This document shows positions 26,734-35,917 of a DNA stretch of 57,275 bases, piece by piece. Both the position numbers and the translations under genes were made by a program. The number at the start of each line of letters is the position of its first letter. Positions within the stretch are counted from its first letter, which is position 1. Source of the stretch: Marinovum sp. (GTDB lineage: Bacteria; Pseudomonadota; Alphaproteobacteria; Rhodobacterales; Rhodobacteraceae); the NCBI GenBank assembly GCA_022447495.1, contig JAKVBH010000004.1, positions 1 to 57,275 of the forward strand. The letters run 5' to 3'. The notes under the pieces were generated by a model. The model saw nothing but the letters and a program-made list of their open reading frames with translations. It had not been told where the DNA came from and made no database searches.

Positions 26734-26827
26734 CATTGAAAAACAACATATTGTGCTAATCCCCTGTTTTCGGGGTCTATGTTGGGGCAAAATGGATATT
26801 TTTGGCACAATATGTTGTTTTCCAATG
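26734..26827. repeat. 23-bp inverted repeat containing ACAA-N4-TTGT dyads
   Basis: The arm at 26734-26756 and the arm at 26805-26827 are reverse complements at 22 of 23 positions, with 48 bases between them (which include a CCCC/GGGG mini-hairpin, 26761-26775). Each arm holds a 12-bp dyad, ACAACATATTGT (26743-26754) and ACAATATGTTGT (26807-26818). A third, diverged copy ACAAGGTGTTGT lies at 26837-26848. Centres are 64 and 30 bp apart. They are AT-rich and distinct from flanking DNA. Confidence 0.85.
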
Positions 26828-26844
26828 ACCTCTAAAACAAGGTG

Positions 26845-26874
26845 TTGTGCCGAGTTGCCAAAGTTTTCTATTGA
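26845..26874 (+). promoter_or_regulatory. Predicted dcw promoter
   Basis: TTGTGC (26845-26850) and TATTGA (26869-26874) with an 18-base spacer. The -35 overlaps the third ACAA-N4-TTGT dyad, so a protein bound there would block or modulate the polymerase. Transcription would start near 26881, giving a leader of about 260 nt before mraZ. Confidence 0.45.
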
Positions 26875-26880
26875 TTACCA

Positions 26881-27115
26881 TGAATTCCCATGGCATCCCT
26901 TATTTATCGGATGAGAACGGGCACACGGGGCAACGACCCCAACCGCAACAAAGATAATAAGCAGGTTTCATACAGGCGCTCACTCATTCTCAGGATCCGG
27001 CGCGCGGGCGAGCAGACATCCCCCCAGGTGGCGCGCGCAGTCGGAATATCCCGCGAGGGCGGGATCAGGCGGCGGGTTGATCAGTGGCAGCAGATCAACC
27101 CGCCGTATTCGTTTC
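26881..27115 (+). ncRNA. UpsM-like leader RNA of the dcw cluster
   Basis: The long leader between the predicted promoter and mraZ ends in strong hairpins: ATCCCG/CGGGAT (27049-27066) and the perfect 12-bp stem GGCGGGTTGATC/GATCAACCCGCC (27071-27082 and 27093-27104). In Rhodobacter sphaeroides the same position yields UpsM, an abundant small RNA of about 200 nt made from an unusually long mraZ leader by partial termination. Position, size and 3' hairpin agree; the sequence identity was not checked and both ends are inferred. Confidence 0.65.
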
Positions 27116-27143
27116 AAACCGGGGGATAAGGGGAGCAGGCACG

Positions 27144-27647
27144 TTGGGTCCGAGCTTCAGAGGCGAGTTCAACCAGAAGGTTGACAGTAAGGGTCGCATG
27201 TCGATCCCGGCTGATTTTCGCCGTGTGCTCGAAGCGGGTGATCCCAAGTGTCCCGACCATCCCAACCCTCGTCTTGTTCTTCTGTATGGCCCGCATCTGA
27301 AGTCTTGCCTTCAGGTTTACACGCTTGAGGCCATGTCCGAGATCGAAGCCGACATTCAAAAACTCCCGCGCGGCTCTGCGGAGCGGCGCCGGGCCAGCCA
27401 GATGATCCTGGGCAAGTCGTGGGAAACCGAAGTCGACAAAGATGGCCGCATTGTGCTTCCCAAAGATCGCCGCGCACAGGTGGGCCTGTCAGAGGCAGGG
27501 GGCGAGGTTGTGATGGTGGCCATGGGCGATTACTTTGAGCTCTGGAACGCCGAGACCTACGCTCGCGAGGTGGAGGCCGAGATGGAAGCCTTCCTCGAAG
27601 ATCAAGACGCCGATTTCGATCCGCTCTCCTTGCTCGGAGGGGCGTGA
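27144..27647 (+). CDS. mraZ: Transcriptional regulator MraZ
   Basis: A 167-residue DNA-binding protein with two AbrB-like halves: FRGEFNQKVDSKGRMSIPA in the N-terminal half and TEVDKDGRIVLPKDRR in the second. It is the first gene of the division/cell wall cluster and in other bacteria represses that cluster through TGGG-repeat sites. I chose the TTG at 27144 with GGGGAG eight bases upstream because the family starts just before FRGEF; an ATG at 27084 lies within the leader hairpin. rsmH starts four bases after its stop. Confidence 0.9.
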   Translation: MGPSFRGEFNQKVDSKGRMSIPADFRRVLEAGDPKCPDHPNPRLVLLYGPHLKSCLQVYTLEAMSEIEADIQKLPRGSAERRRASQMILGKSWETEVDKDGRIVLPKDRRAQVGLSEAGGEVVMVAMGDYFELWNAETYAREVEAEMEAFLEDQDADFDPLSLLGGA

Positions 27648-27650
27648 CCC

Positions 27651-28631
27651 ATGGCGGCCGCGGACAATATCGCGCGCGCCCCGCATATCCCCGTATTGAT
27701 TGAGCCGTTGATTGAGGCCTGCGCGCCGATTTCCGGCACGTGGTTGGATGGCACCTTTGGCAACGGTGGCTATACGCGCAAGCTCTTAGAGGCGGGGGCG
27801 GAACTGGTTCATGCCGTTGATCGGGACCCGCTTGCAGCAGATCGGTTGACCGAATTTCCCGAAGCCATGCGCGCCCGCGTTGCCTTCCACGCCACTGTTT
27901 TCTCTAAGTTGGATGACGTCGCCCAAGAGCTTGATGGGATTGTTCTCGACCTTGGTGTCTCGTCGATGCAGCTTGACCAAGCGGCACGTGGTTTTTCGTT
28001 TCTACGCGACGGTCCCCTCGATATGCGCATGAGCCAGGATGGCGAAACCGCCGCTGAGCTTATCGAACGCCTGGATGAACGGGCCTTGGCGGCAGTGATC
28101 TATACCTATGGCGAAGAGAAGGCCTCTCGCCGCATTGCGCACGCAATCAAGGTGGCGTGGCCGTTGCAATCTACGTTGGAGCTGGCAGAGATCGTTGAGG
28201 GTTGTCTGCCGCGCGCCAAACCGGGCCAAAGCCATCCCGCCACTCGAACGTTCCAAGCGCTGCGCATTGCGGTGAACGATGAATACCGGGAGCTACATCA
28301 AGGGCTTATGGCCGCCGAGCGCGCATTAAAGCCCGGCGGTCTGCTTGCCGTGGTGAGTTTTCACTCCATCGAAGACCGCATGGTTAAGCGCTTCTTTCAA
28401 GCCCGCGCTGGCCGCAAAGGCAACGCCAATCGCTACGCGCCAGAGGTGGTCCAAGCGCCCGCGCAATTCGATTTGATGACCCGCAAAGCCATTGGCCCCT
28501 CTGACGAAGAATTGGCCATCAATCCACGTGCCCGCTCCGCGCTTTTGCGCATTGCCCAACGGACCGACGCCCCGGCTGGTCAAATTTCCGCCTCTGACAT
28601 TGCCACGCCCGAAGTGAAGGGGGCTTTTTGA
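27651..28631 (+). CDS. rsmH: 16S rRNA (cytosine-1402 N4) methyltransferase
   Basis: A 326-residue S-adenosylmethionine-dependent enzyme that methylates N4 of C1402 in the 16S rRNA decoding centre (formerly MraW). The SAM-binding motif [15 protein letters not shown] is at about residues 33-47, [12 protein letters not shown] at about 106-117, and [14 protein letters not shown] follows near 240. It is complete. It lies in the usual position between mraZ and ftsL; its TGA shares a base with the ftsL ATG. Confidence 0.95.
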   Translation: MAAADNIARAPHIPVLIEPLIEACAPISGTWLDGTFGNGGYTRKLLEAGAELVHAVDRDPLAADRLTEFPEAMRARVAFHATVFSKLDDVAQELDGIVLDLGVSSMQLDQAARGFSFLRDGPLDMRMSQDGETAAELIERLDERALAAVIYTYGEEKASRRIAHAIKVAWPLQSTLELAEIVEGCLPRAKPGQSHPATRTFQALRIAVNDEYRELHQGLMAAERALKPGGLLAVVSFHSIEDRMVKRFFQARAGRKGNANRYAPEVVQAPAQFDLMTRKAIGPSDEELAINPRARSALLRIAQRTDAPAGQISASDIATPEVKGAF

Positions 28632-28993
28632 TGCGCACGTTTCTTTATATTGTGACCGCCATGGCCGTGGTCGGCCTCGCCTTTTGGGCCTATCATGAGA
28701 ATTACAAAACCCAAGAAGCCTTGGCCGAAACCGAAGCATTGCACCGCGAAATTGGCGAGCTGCGTGCACGGGTCTCGGTGTTGAATGCAGAGTGGGCCTA
28801 TCTCAACCGTCCCGACCGCTTGCGGGATTTGACGGATCTCAATTTTGAGCGGCTGGGTCTTTTGCCCCTGCGTGCCGAGCAGTTTGGTCGCATCGATCAG
28901 ATTGCATTTCCAAGGTTGCCAACCGAGTTGGTCATCACTGATCCTATTGATGTCACGGGGCTTTCTGCGCCAGCAGAGGAGGCCGCCCAATGA
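28631..28993 (+). CDS. ftsL: Cell division protein FtsL
   Basis: A 120-residue bitopic membrane protein of the divisome. The N-terminal transmembrane segment (about residues 4-22) is followed by a coiled coil with heptad-like leucines (ALAETEALHREIGELRARVSVL) ending in LNRPDRLRDLTDLNFERLGL, characteristic of FtsL. It partners with FtsB and FtsQ. The ATG at 28631 overlaps the rsmH stop by one base, and its own stop overlaps ftsI in ATGA. Identification rests on topology, motif and position between rsmH and ftsI. Confidence 0.9.
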   Translation: MRTFLYIVTAMAVVGLAFWAYHENYKTQEALAETEALHREIGELRARVSVLNAEWAYLNRPDRLRDLTDLNFERLGLLPLRAEQFGRIDQIAFPRLPTELVITDPIDVTGLSAPAEEAAQ

Positions 28994-30780
28994 TGCGTAC
29001 GCCGCTTCGCCCGCTTGCCCGCATTCTTGAGGCACGGCGTAAGGGCGAGAACCCTGATACGATCGAAAGCGAGAATATCCGCCAACGTCACGAAGAGATG
29101 CGCGATCAACTGCGCGCCCGAGCTGAGAGCCGTCTTTTGGTGCTCTCCGTGCTCTTTGCCTGTGCGTTCCTTGTGGTGGGCGCCCGCATGGGGCTTTTGG
29201 CTGCCACTGAACCTGCAGAGCCGCGGGCTCAGAGTTCCGGCGCGTCCATCATTGCCCAACGCGCCGACATCATTGACCGACGGGGCAGGGTTCTCGCCAC
29301 GAATATTGAGACCCATAGTCTGTACGCGCACCCCCATCAGATGATCGAGCCCGAGCGCGCCGCCAAACGTCTGGCTGAGATATTTCCAGAGATGGATGCA
29401 AACAAGCTGGCCGCGCGGTTCACTGACGGGAAACGCAAATTCGTGTGGGTGCGCCGCAAGTTGAGCCCCGAGCAGATGCAGCTTGTCCATGACATTGGCG
29501 AGCCTGGTCTTCTCTTTGGTCCGCGCGAGATGCGCTTGTACCCCAATGGATCCATTGCCGCCCACATTCTTGGTGGCGCTTCCTTTGGACGTGAGGGGGT
29601 GCATTCGGCCGAAGTCATTGGCACTGCGGGCATCGAGAAATTCTATGACGACGTTCTGCGTGATCCCGCTCGAGAAGGCGCGCCGCTGGAATTGTCCATT
29701 GATCTGACGATCCAATCGGCGGTGGAAGAGGTGCTTTCTGGCGGCAAAATGATCATGGATGCCAAGGGCGCTGCAGCAGTCCTGATGGATGCGCACAGCG
29801 GCGAAGTTGTGGCTTTGGCTTCACTGCCCGATTTTGATCCCAACGATCGACCGCGCCCGGCAACAGAAGGCGATGCCTCCGACAGCCCGCTTTTCAATCG
29901 TGCGGTTCAAGGGGTCTATGAGCTTGGCTCGACTTTTAAGATATTCACCTCCGCGCAGGCCCTCGATCTGGGTCTTGTTGCGCCGAGTACCATGGTCGAT
30001 ATTCGGGGTCCGCTGAAATGGGGTAAGCACAGGATTCGTGATTTCTCTAATTACGGCAATGAGTTGTCGGTCACAAAGGTGATCGTAAAATCCTCCAACA
30101 TCGGAACAGCGCGTCTGGCGCAGATGATCGGTGCGGATCGCCAAAAAGACCTTTTTGAGCGACTTGGCTTTCTAGACGCAACGCCGTTTGAGATCATTGA
30201 AGCCAAAGGTGGCAAGCCGCTCTTGCCCAAGAATTGGTCCGAACTGTCCACCATGACGATCTCCTATGGGCACGGCCTGTCTACCTCGCCGTTGCACTTG
30301 GCGGCTGGCTATGCTGCGATTGCCAATGGTGGTCATGTGGTGCGCCCGACGCTTCTACGCCAAAATGGCCCTCAACTGGGTGGGCGCATTTTCTCTGAGG
30401 ACGCCGCGGCGGCTTCGCGTGCGATGTTGCGCTTGGTGGTGAGCCATCCCGATGGCACGGCCAGCTTTGGTGACGTGACCGGTTACGCCGTGGCGGGCAA
30501 AACGGGCACTGCGGACAAACCCAAACCGCGCGGCGGCTACTATGACGACAAGGTCATTTCGACCTTTGCCACCATGTTCCCTGCCCATGATCCCAAATAC
30601 GTGCTCATTGTCACATTGGATGAGCCACAGATTTTCGCCGCAGGAGAAATGCGCCGCACGGCAGGGTGGACTACGGTTCCCGTGACTGCGGAGCTTATTG
30701 GTCGCATCGCTCCGCTTCTGGGATTGCGCCCAACCGTTGAACCTCAAACGCTCGCCGGTATAAGCTTGATCAACGATTGA
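28990..30780 (+). CDS. ftsI: Penicillin-binding protein 3, septal transpeptidase FtsI
   Basis: A 596-residue class B penicillin-binding protein crosslinking septal peptidoglycan. It has a cytoplasmic N-terminus, one transmembrane anchor (about 48-70), a periplasmic pedestal domain (90-235) and the transpeptidase domain. The active-site motifs are S314-T-F-K317, S368-S-N370 and K504-T-G506. It starts within the ftsL stop (ATGA). Length and motif spacing are normal, so it should be active. murE follows after 21 bases. Confidence 0.96.
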   Translation: MMRTPLRPLARILEARRKGENPDTIESENIRQRHEEMRDQLRARAESRLLVLSVLFACAFLVVGARMGLLAATEPAEPRAQSSGASIIAQRADIIDRRGRVLATNIETHSLYAHPHQMIEPERAAKRLAEIFPEMDANKLAARFTDGKRKFVWVRRKLSPEQMQLVHDIGEPGLLFGPREMRLYPNGSIAAHILGGASFGREGVHSAEVIGTAGIEKFYDDVLRDPAREGAPLELSIDLTIQSAVEEVLSGGKMIMDAKGAAAVLMDAHSGEVVALASLPDFDPNDRPRPATEGDASDSPLFNRAVQGVYELGSTFKIFTSAQALDLGLVAPSTMVDIRGPLKWGKHRIRDFSNYGNELSVTKVIVKSSNIGTARLAQMIGADRQKDLFERLGFLDATPFEIIEAKGGKPLLPKNWSELSTMTISYGHGLSTSPLHLAAGYAAIANGGHVVRPTLLRQNGPQLGGRIFSEDAAAASRAMLRLVVSHPDGTASFGDVTGYAVAGKTGTADKPKPRGGYYDDKVISTFATMFPAHDPKYVLIVTLDEPQIFAAGEMRRTAGWTTVPVTAELIGRIAPLLGLRPTVEPQTLAGISLIND

Positions 30781-30801
30781 TCAAACAAACACGAGCAGGT
30801 C

Positions 30802-32280
30802 ATGAGTAAATCGCTGGCAGAACTGGGCCTGACCGCACGCGGGGGAGCAGATGCATTAATCACTGGCTTGGCCGTGGACAGCCGCGAGGTGAAGTCGGGG
30901 TTTCTCTTTGCCGCCTTGCCTGGATCGCGTGTTCACGGCGCGGATTTTATTCGATATGCCGTGCGCCAGGACGCCGCCGCCATCCTAACCGACCCTGAAG
31001 GTCTTGAAATGGCCTCCGATGTTCTTGATGGCAGCACGGTCGCCGTTGTCGTCGTCGAAGATCCTCGTCAGGCGCTGGCCCGCGCCTCCGCGCTCTGGTT
31101 CGGTGCGCAACCCGAGGTGATCGTGGCGGTGACCGGCACCAATGGCAAAACCTCGGTGACGAATTTCTGTCGTCAGATTTGGATGCTGCTCGACCGACCT
31201 GCAGTTAACCTTGGGACCACGGGCGTGGAAGGCGCGTGGGAATACCCGCTTGCGCATACGACACCGGAACCCATCACCTTGCACCGCGCTTTGGCATCCG
31301 CGGCGGCCGAGGGGATCACCCATTGCGCCATGGAAGCCTCCTCCCATGGGCTGGATCAACGCAGGCTCGACGGGGTGCATCTTACCGCGGCGGGCTTCAC
31401 GAACTTCACGCAAGATCACCTCGACTACCATTGCACGTTTGAGGCCTATTTTGCCGCCAAGGCTGGGCTCTTTGAGCGGGTTTTGCCAGAGGATGGGATG
31501 GTTGTGCTCAATGCCAATGATGAGCATGTCGCGGATGTGGCGCCTCTGGCGAAAGCGCGTGGTCAGAAAGTCATGCATGTGGGCCACCAAGAGGGGTGTG
31601 ATCTACACCTTCTTCAAAGCCGCTTCGACGCTACGGGTCAGGATGTCAGATTCAGTTTTGCAGGCAAAGCCCGACAGGTGCGATTGAACCTGATCGGCGG
31701 CTTTCAGGCGGATAACGTGCTGATGGCAGCAGGACTTGTCATTGCGGCCGGCGAAGCGCCCATGCGGGTTTTTGACACGCTGTCCGATCTCGAAGGGGTG
31801 CGCGGGCGGATGCAACTCGCAGCCACACGGTCCAATGGAGCGACCGTCTTTGTGGACTATGCCCATACGCCTGACGCCGTGGAAACAGCGCTGCGCGCAC
31901 TGCGCCCCCATGTCATGGGTCGTTTGGTGGCGATCATCGGGGCCGGGGGCGACCGAGACGCAGGCAAACGCCCGTTGATGGGCGAGGCCGCGGCCCGCGA
32001 AGCAGACCATGTCATTGTCACCGACGACAATCCCCGCTCCGAAGACCCGGCGACTATCCGTGCGGCCGTGCTGGAAGGCGCGCCAAACGCGGTGGAGGTC
32101 GGCGACCGCGCCGAGGCCATCCTGCGCGGCGTGGACATGCTTGAGCCGGGCGACGCGCTTCTAATCTGTGGCAAGGGCCATGAGACAGGGCAGATAGTTG
32201 GAGATACGGTCTTTCCGTTCGATGATGTAGAACACGCCAGCGTTTCGGTTGCTGCTTTGGAGGAGGGGGATCTGGGATGA
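30802..32280 (+). CDS. murE: UDP-MurNAc-L-Ala-D-Glu:meso-diaminopimelate ligase
   Basis: A 492-residue cytoplasmic Mur ligase adding the third residue of the peptidoglycan stem peptide. The P-loop VTGTNGKTS is at about 110-118 and the ATP/substrate domains follow in order. The DNPR motif at residues 409-412 marks specificity for meso-diaminopimelate rather than lysine, as expected for a Gram-negative cell. Its stop overlaps the murF start (ATGA, 32277-32280). Confidence 0.96.
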   Translation: MSKSLAELGLTARGGADALITGLAVDSREVKSGFLFAALPGSRVHGADFIRYAVRQDAAAILTDPEGLEMASDVLDGSTVAVVVVEDPRQALARASALWFGAQPEVIVAVTGTNGKTSVTNFCRQIWMLLDRPAVNLGTTGVEGAWEYPLAHTTPEPITLHRALASAAAEGITHCAMEASSHGLDQRRLDGVHLTAAGFTNFTQDHLDYHCTFEAYFAAKAGLFERVLPEDGMVVLNANDEHVADVAPLAKARGQKVMHVGHQEGCDLHLLQSRFDATGQDVRFSFAGKARQVRLNLIGGFQADNVLMAAGLVIAAGEAPMRVFDTLSDLEGVRGRMQLAATRSNGATVFVDYAHTPDAVETALRALRPHVMGRLVAIIGAGGDRDAGKRPLMGEAAAREADHVIVTDDNPRSEDPATIRAAVLEGAPNAVEVGDRAEAILRGVDMLEPGDALLICGKGHETGQIVGDTVFPFDDVEHASVSVAALEEGDLG

Positions 32281-33704
32281 GCCTTTGGACCGCTGAAGAG
32301 GCCGTGGCCGCCACCGGTGGACGCACGACGGCGAGTTGGAGCGCAACCGGTGTCTCCATTGACACACGCACCCTGGCGCCGGGCGATCTCTTCGTGGCCT
32401 TGAAAGCCGCACGGGACGGACATGATTTTGTGACGCAAGCGCTCGAGGCGGGCGCGGCGGCGGCGCTGGTCTCTCGAATACCAGACGGTGTGGCCGAGGA
32501 TGCGCCGTTGCTTGTCGTAAAGGATGTGCTCACCAGCCTTGAGGCGTTAGGCGCCGCATCACGGGCCCGAACACATGCCAAAGTTGTCGCGGTGACAGGG
32601 TCTGTGGGCAAAACATCCACCAAGGAAATGCTGCGGGCGATGCTTGGCGCTCAGGGCAAGACCCACGCCGCTGAGGCCAGTTACAACAACCATTGGGGCG
32701 TGCCGCTCACCCTCGCGCGGATGCCTGCAGATAGCGACTACGCCGTCATCGAAATTGGGATGAACCACCCCGGTGAAATCGCGCCTCTGGCGAAACTGAC
32801 CCGACCCCACGTGGCCATGGTCACAATCGTGGCGGCGGCACATCTGGAAGCGTTCGAAAACCTTGAGGGGATCGCGCGCGAAAAAGCCTCGATCTTAGAA
32901 GGGCTTGTTCCGGGGGGCACTGCGGTATTGAACGCAGATCTAGAAACCAGTCCAGTGCTGGCCCACGTGGCTGAAGGGCTGAAGGTTCCATCCCTCTGGT
33001 TTGGCGAGTCCGCCGAGCATTATTGCCTGCGCGATGTGGTCGTCGAAAACGAGGCCACGATGTGCCGTGCTGACACCCCCTCCGGGGCATTGTTGTTCAA
33101 AGTGCAGTCCCCGGGTCGGCATTTCGCGATGAATGCGCTTGCCGCTTTGGCCGCTACTGACGCCCTGGGCGCCGACATTGCGCGTTCCGCAACCGCCCTG
33201 TCCGCATGGCAGCCCTTTAAAGGGCGCGGTGTGCGCGAACAGATTGTGGTCGACCCAGGTGTAGCTGGCGCCGTGATCACGCTCATCGACGACAGCTACA
33301 ACGCCAACCCAACCTCTGTTGCTGCGGCGCTGGATGTTTTGGCCGCCTCAGAGGTGACCCATGATATTGGCCGTGTCTCTCGGGGACGACGGATTGCTGT
33401 ACTGGGCGATATGAAAGAGTTGGGACATACCGAAGTCGCGTTGCACCAAGGCCTGTCCGAGCATGCCGGGCTACAGAGCCTGGATGTTGTACATTGCGTC
33501 GGGCCACTTATGGCGCATTTGCACGCCGAATTGCCGGACGGGCGGCGGGGCTTTGCTACCGATACCTCGGTGGAAATGGCGGAGCGCTTGCCCGCCACAC
33601 TCGATGCGGGCGACGTTGTTATGGTTAAGGGGTCTTTGTCAACCGGACTGGCCCGTGTGGTTGACGCGATCCGCAAAATGCGCGAAGCCCACCCTAACAC
33701 GTAG
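32277..33704 (+). CDS. murF: UDP-MurNAc-tripeptide:D-alanyl-D-alanine ligase
   Basis: A 475-residue Mur ligase that completes the UDP-MurNAc-pentapeptide by adding D-Ala-D-Ala. The P-loop VTGSVGKTS is at about 107-115, [13 protein letters not shown] follows near 165, and [10 protein letters not shown] (near 345) is the substrate-domain signature of MurF. It is translationally coupled to murE and followed after 29 bases by mraY. Confidence 0.96.
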   Translation: MSLWTAEEAVAATGGRTTASWSATGVSIDTRTLAPGDLFVALKAARDGHDFVTQALEAGAAAALVSRIPDGVAEDAPLLVVKDVLTSLEALGAASRARTHAKVVAVTGSVGKTSTKEMLRAMLGAQGKTHAAEASYNNHWGVPLTLARMPADSDYAVIEIGMNHPGEIAPLAKLTRPHVAMVTIVAAAHLEAFENLEGIAREKASILEGLVPGGTAVLNADLETSPVLAHVAEGLKVPSLWFGESAEHYCLRDVVVENEATMCRADTPSGALLFKVQSPGRHFAMNALAALAATDALGADIARSATALSAWQPFKGRGVREQIVVDPGVAGAVITLIDDSYNANPTSVAAALDVLAASEVTHDIGRVSRGRRIAVLGDMKELGHTEVALHQGLSEHAGLQSLDVVHCVGPLMAHLHAELPDGRRGFATDTSVEMAERLPATLDAGDVVMVKGSLSTGLARVVDAIRKMREAHPNT

Positions 33705-33733
33705 GCCCAACACTTAGGGGTAAGGGACACTCT

Positions 33734-34816
33734 ATGCTCTATTGGTTGTCGGCGCTGTCGGATGGCGGAGATTTCTTTAACCTCTTTCGCTACATTACAT
33801 TTCGCGCTGGCGGCGCGTTCATGACGGCGCTTGTTTTCGGGTTTCTTTTTGGCCAACCCCTGATCAACGTGCTGCGCCGCCGCCAAGGCAAAGGTCAACC
33901 GATCCGTGATGACGGGCCAGAATCGCACTTCGTCAAAGCAGGCACACCCACCATGGGAGGGCTCCTGATCGTGGGGGCTCTGGTGACCTCGACACTCCTA
34001 TGGGCACGGTGGGACAATCCCTATGTCTGGATGATCCTTTTTGTGACATTGTCGTTTGGCGTCATCGGGTTCGTCGATGATTATGCCAAGGTCTCCAAAC
34101 AAAACACGGCTGGCGTTCCGGGGCGCCTGCGACTTGCACTGGGCTTTGTCATCGCGGGCATCGCCTCCTTTTGGGCGGCGCAATATCACCCTGAGGCGCT
34201 GCAGCACAAACTGGCCTTGCCTGTGCTTAAGGACACGCTCCTCAACCTTGGGCTTCTCTTTATCCCGTTCGCCATGTTCGTGATCGTGGGCGCGGCAAAC
34301 GCCGTGAATCTCACCGATGGGCTTGATGGTCTTGCGATTATGCCTGTGATGATTGCAGCAGGCACACTTGGAGTGATTGCCTATGCCGTGGGGCGCGTTG
34401 ATTTCACCGAGTACCTGGACGTTCACTATGTCCCAGGCACCGGTGAAATACTAATCTTTGCGGCTGGCATCTTTGGCGGCGGCTTGGGGTTTTTGTGGTA
34501 CAATGCACCGCCCGCAGCCGTTTTCATGGGGGACACTGGATCGTTGGCCCTTGGCGGCGCTTTGGGCGCCATCGCTGTTGCCACAAAACACGAGATCGTT
34601 TTGGGCATTGTCGGCGGCCTTTTTGTGGTCGAAGCACTCTCGGTCATCATTCAAGTGCTCTACTTCAAGCGCACGGGCAAACGCGTTTTCCTGATGGCGC
34701 CGATTCACCACCATTTCGAAAAGAAGGGTTGGGCTGAGCCACAGATCGTGATCCGGTTTTGGATCATCTCGCTTATTCTCGCCATTATCGGTCTGGCCAC
34801 CTTGAAGGTGCGCTGA
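33734..34816 (+). CDS. mraY: Phospho-N-acetylmuramoyl-pentapeptide transferase
   Basis: A 360-residue inner-membrane enzyme joining UDP-MurNAc-pentapeptide to undecaprenyl phosphate to give lipid I. It has about ten transmembrane segments. The catalytic aspartates lie in FVDDYAKV and [10 protein letters not shown], and the [13 protein letters not shown] loop is diagnostic. It is complete with normal length. In a standard dcw cluster murD or ftsW would follow directly; here an FrhB-like gene with its own upstream AT-rich region intervenes. Confidence 0.97.
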   Translation: MLYWLSALSDGGDFFNLFRYITFRAGGAFMTALVFGFLFGQPLINVLRRRQGKGQPIRDDGPESHFVKAGTPTMGGLLIVGALVTSTLLWARWDNPYVWMILFVTLSFGVIGFVDDYAKVSKQNTAGVPGRLRLALGFVIAGIASFWAAQYHPEALQHKLALPVLKDTLLNLGLLFIPFAMFVIVGAANAVNLTDGLDGLAIMPVMIAAGTLGVIAYAVGRVDFTEYLDVHYVPGTGEILIFAAGIFGGGLGFLWYNAPPAAVFMGDTGSLALGGALGAIAVATKHEIVLGIVGGLFVVEALSVIIQVLYFKRTGKRVFLMAPIHHHFEKKGWAEPQIVIRFWIISLILAIIGLATLKVR

Positions 34817-34825
34817 CGCGACCAG

Positions 34826-34842
34826 CCGCAATATGATTGCGG
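34826..34842 (+). terminator. Hairpin after mraY
   Basis: CCGCAAT-ATG-ATTGCGG forms a perfect 7-bp stem 10 bases after the mraY stop, followed by GATTTTGC. The T-tract is short, so it may only attenuate transcription before the AT-rich region that precedes the FrhB-like gene. Confidence 0.45.
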
Positions 34843-34896
34843 GATTTTGCAATAATGTAATTTCAAATTGACACTTATGTGCAATATTGAATTTAC

Positions 34897-35826
34897 ATGA
34901 CTCTCCATACGTCGCCAACTTTGGCCCCTCTGGCCCTCCCTCATGGTCTGCGCCTATCGCGCGGTGCCGCCGTTGAATTGCACTCATTTGTGCTTGATCA
35001 CGAGCCACGCATTCACGGGAGGATGGCCCATACTTTTGGGGATGAACGCTTTTTTGGGGTGGCTCGCTCAATGCGATTGAGCAAACACCGAGATGGCGAT
35101 TTGGCCGCAGTTCTGGCGGCTCAGCTTTTACGCCATGGGGTCGTGAAGGGCGTGGTATGCACGGAGAATGACGCTCCCAAGTTGGTGTCCCACCCTGAGG
35201 CGGTCTCCCACTCTTGGCGCCAGCCGTCGACCGCAGTCGTGGGGCGCTGGGCCGACTTGGTGATGGGTGCGGTGGCGCGTCCTCTCGCGGTTTTGGCGGG
35301 ACCCCATGTGGTCCATGCCTTGCACAAAGCGCAACCGGCGATGCCGCTTTATCTTATTGGGCGCATGGCCTCTCTGAGCATATCAGACGATTTAGCCAAG
35401 GCCTGTCCGGCGTGCGCGGATCCCACAAACCGTTTGGCAGACATCTCCGTAGGCGCCCCTGATTATAAGGATCGGCAATGGATCATTATGCGTAATGCAC
35501 GTGGCGCCATTATGTGGGAAGCGCTTGGGGATACCGTCTTTCAACGCCGTCCTTTTGATCTCGGAGATCGCACGCCTTTTGTGAAATCCTGTCTCGCGCG
35601 CATGCAATCGGCGTCACCAGGGCGTTGGTATGAATGGGCGGCCCCCCTGCGCGAAGAGATGCGTCGGCGTTTTGGTCCAAGGGGCTTGGAATGGGCGCGG
35701 GCTCAAATTGAGGTCCAAGCCTATGCCTTGTCCCATGCCTGCCAGGGGGACAATGCTGCTTTGCCCGCGCATCTTTGGCCGATCCTGAATCAAATGGTCT
35801 CGCCCAAGCACGCCGAAGCCCTTTGA
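34897..35826 (+). CDS. Divergent FrhB-like protein (F420 hydrogenase/dehydrogenase beta subunit family) inside the dcw cluster
   Basis: A 309-residue soluble protein. The segment Cys170-P-A-Cys173 followed by RLADISVG (179-186), together with SKHRDGDLAAVLAAQLLRH (about 62-80) and VVCTEND (86-92), follows the FrhB family pattern of flavin/iron-sulfur reductases. The usual PCQ motif is replaced by GPHVVHAL (135-142), so a cluster ligand appears lost. Roseobacters are not expected to make F420, so another flavin role or a non-catalytic role is likely (inference). A TTGACA at 34869-34874 hints at its own promoter. The function is unknown. Confidence 0.6.
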   Translation: MTLHTSPTLAPLALPHGLRLSRGAAVELHSFVLDHEPRIHGRMAHTFGDERFFGVARSMRLSKHRDGDLAAVLAAQLLRHGVVKGVVCTENDAPKLVSHPEAVSHSWRQPSTAVVGRWADLVMGAVARPLAVLAGPHVVHALHKAQPAMPLYLIGRMASLSISDDLAKACPACADPTNRLADISVGAPDYKDRQWIIMRNARGAIMWEALGDTVFQRRPFDLGDRTPFVKSCLARMQSASPGRWYEWAAPLREEMRRRFGPRGLEWARAQIEVQAYALSHACQGDNAALPAHLWPILNQMVSPKHAEAL

Positions 35827-35917
35827 TCTTGCCGTCATGTGCGGTAGCCCTTTGACAAAAAGGGGAACCAGTCTTGGCCACATTTTCATCCATTGCTGAC
35901 ATCGAAAAGCCGCGATT

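Noticed and set aside
26890..27129. 79-codon frame in the mraZ leader
   Set aside because: Arginine-rich, overlaps the strong leader hairpins, no ribosome binding site; the region is better explained as UpsM-like RNA.
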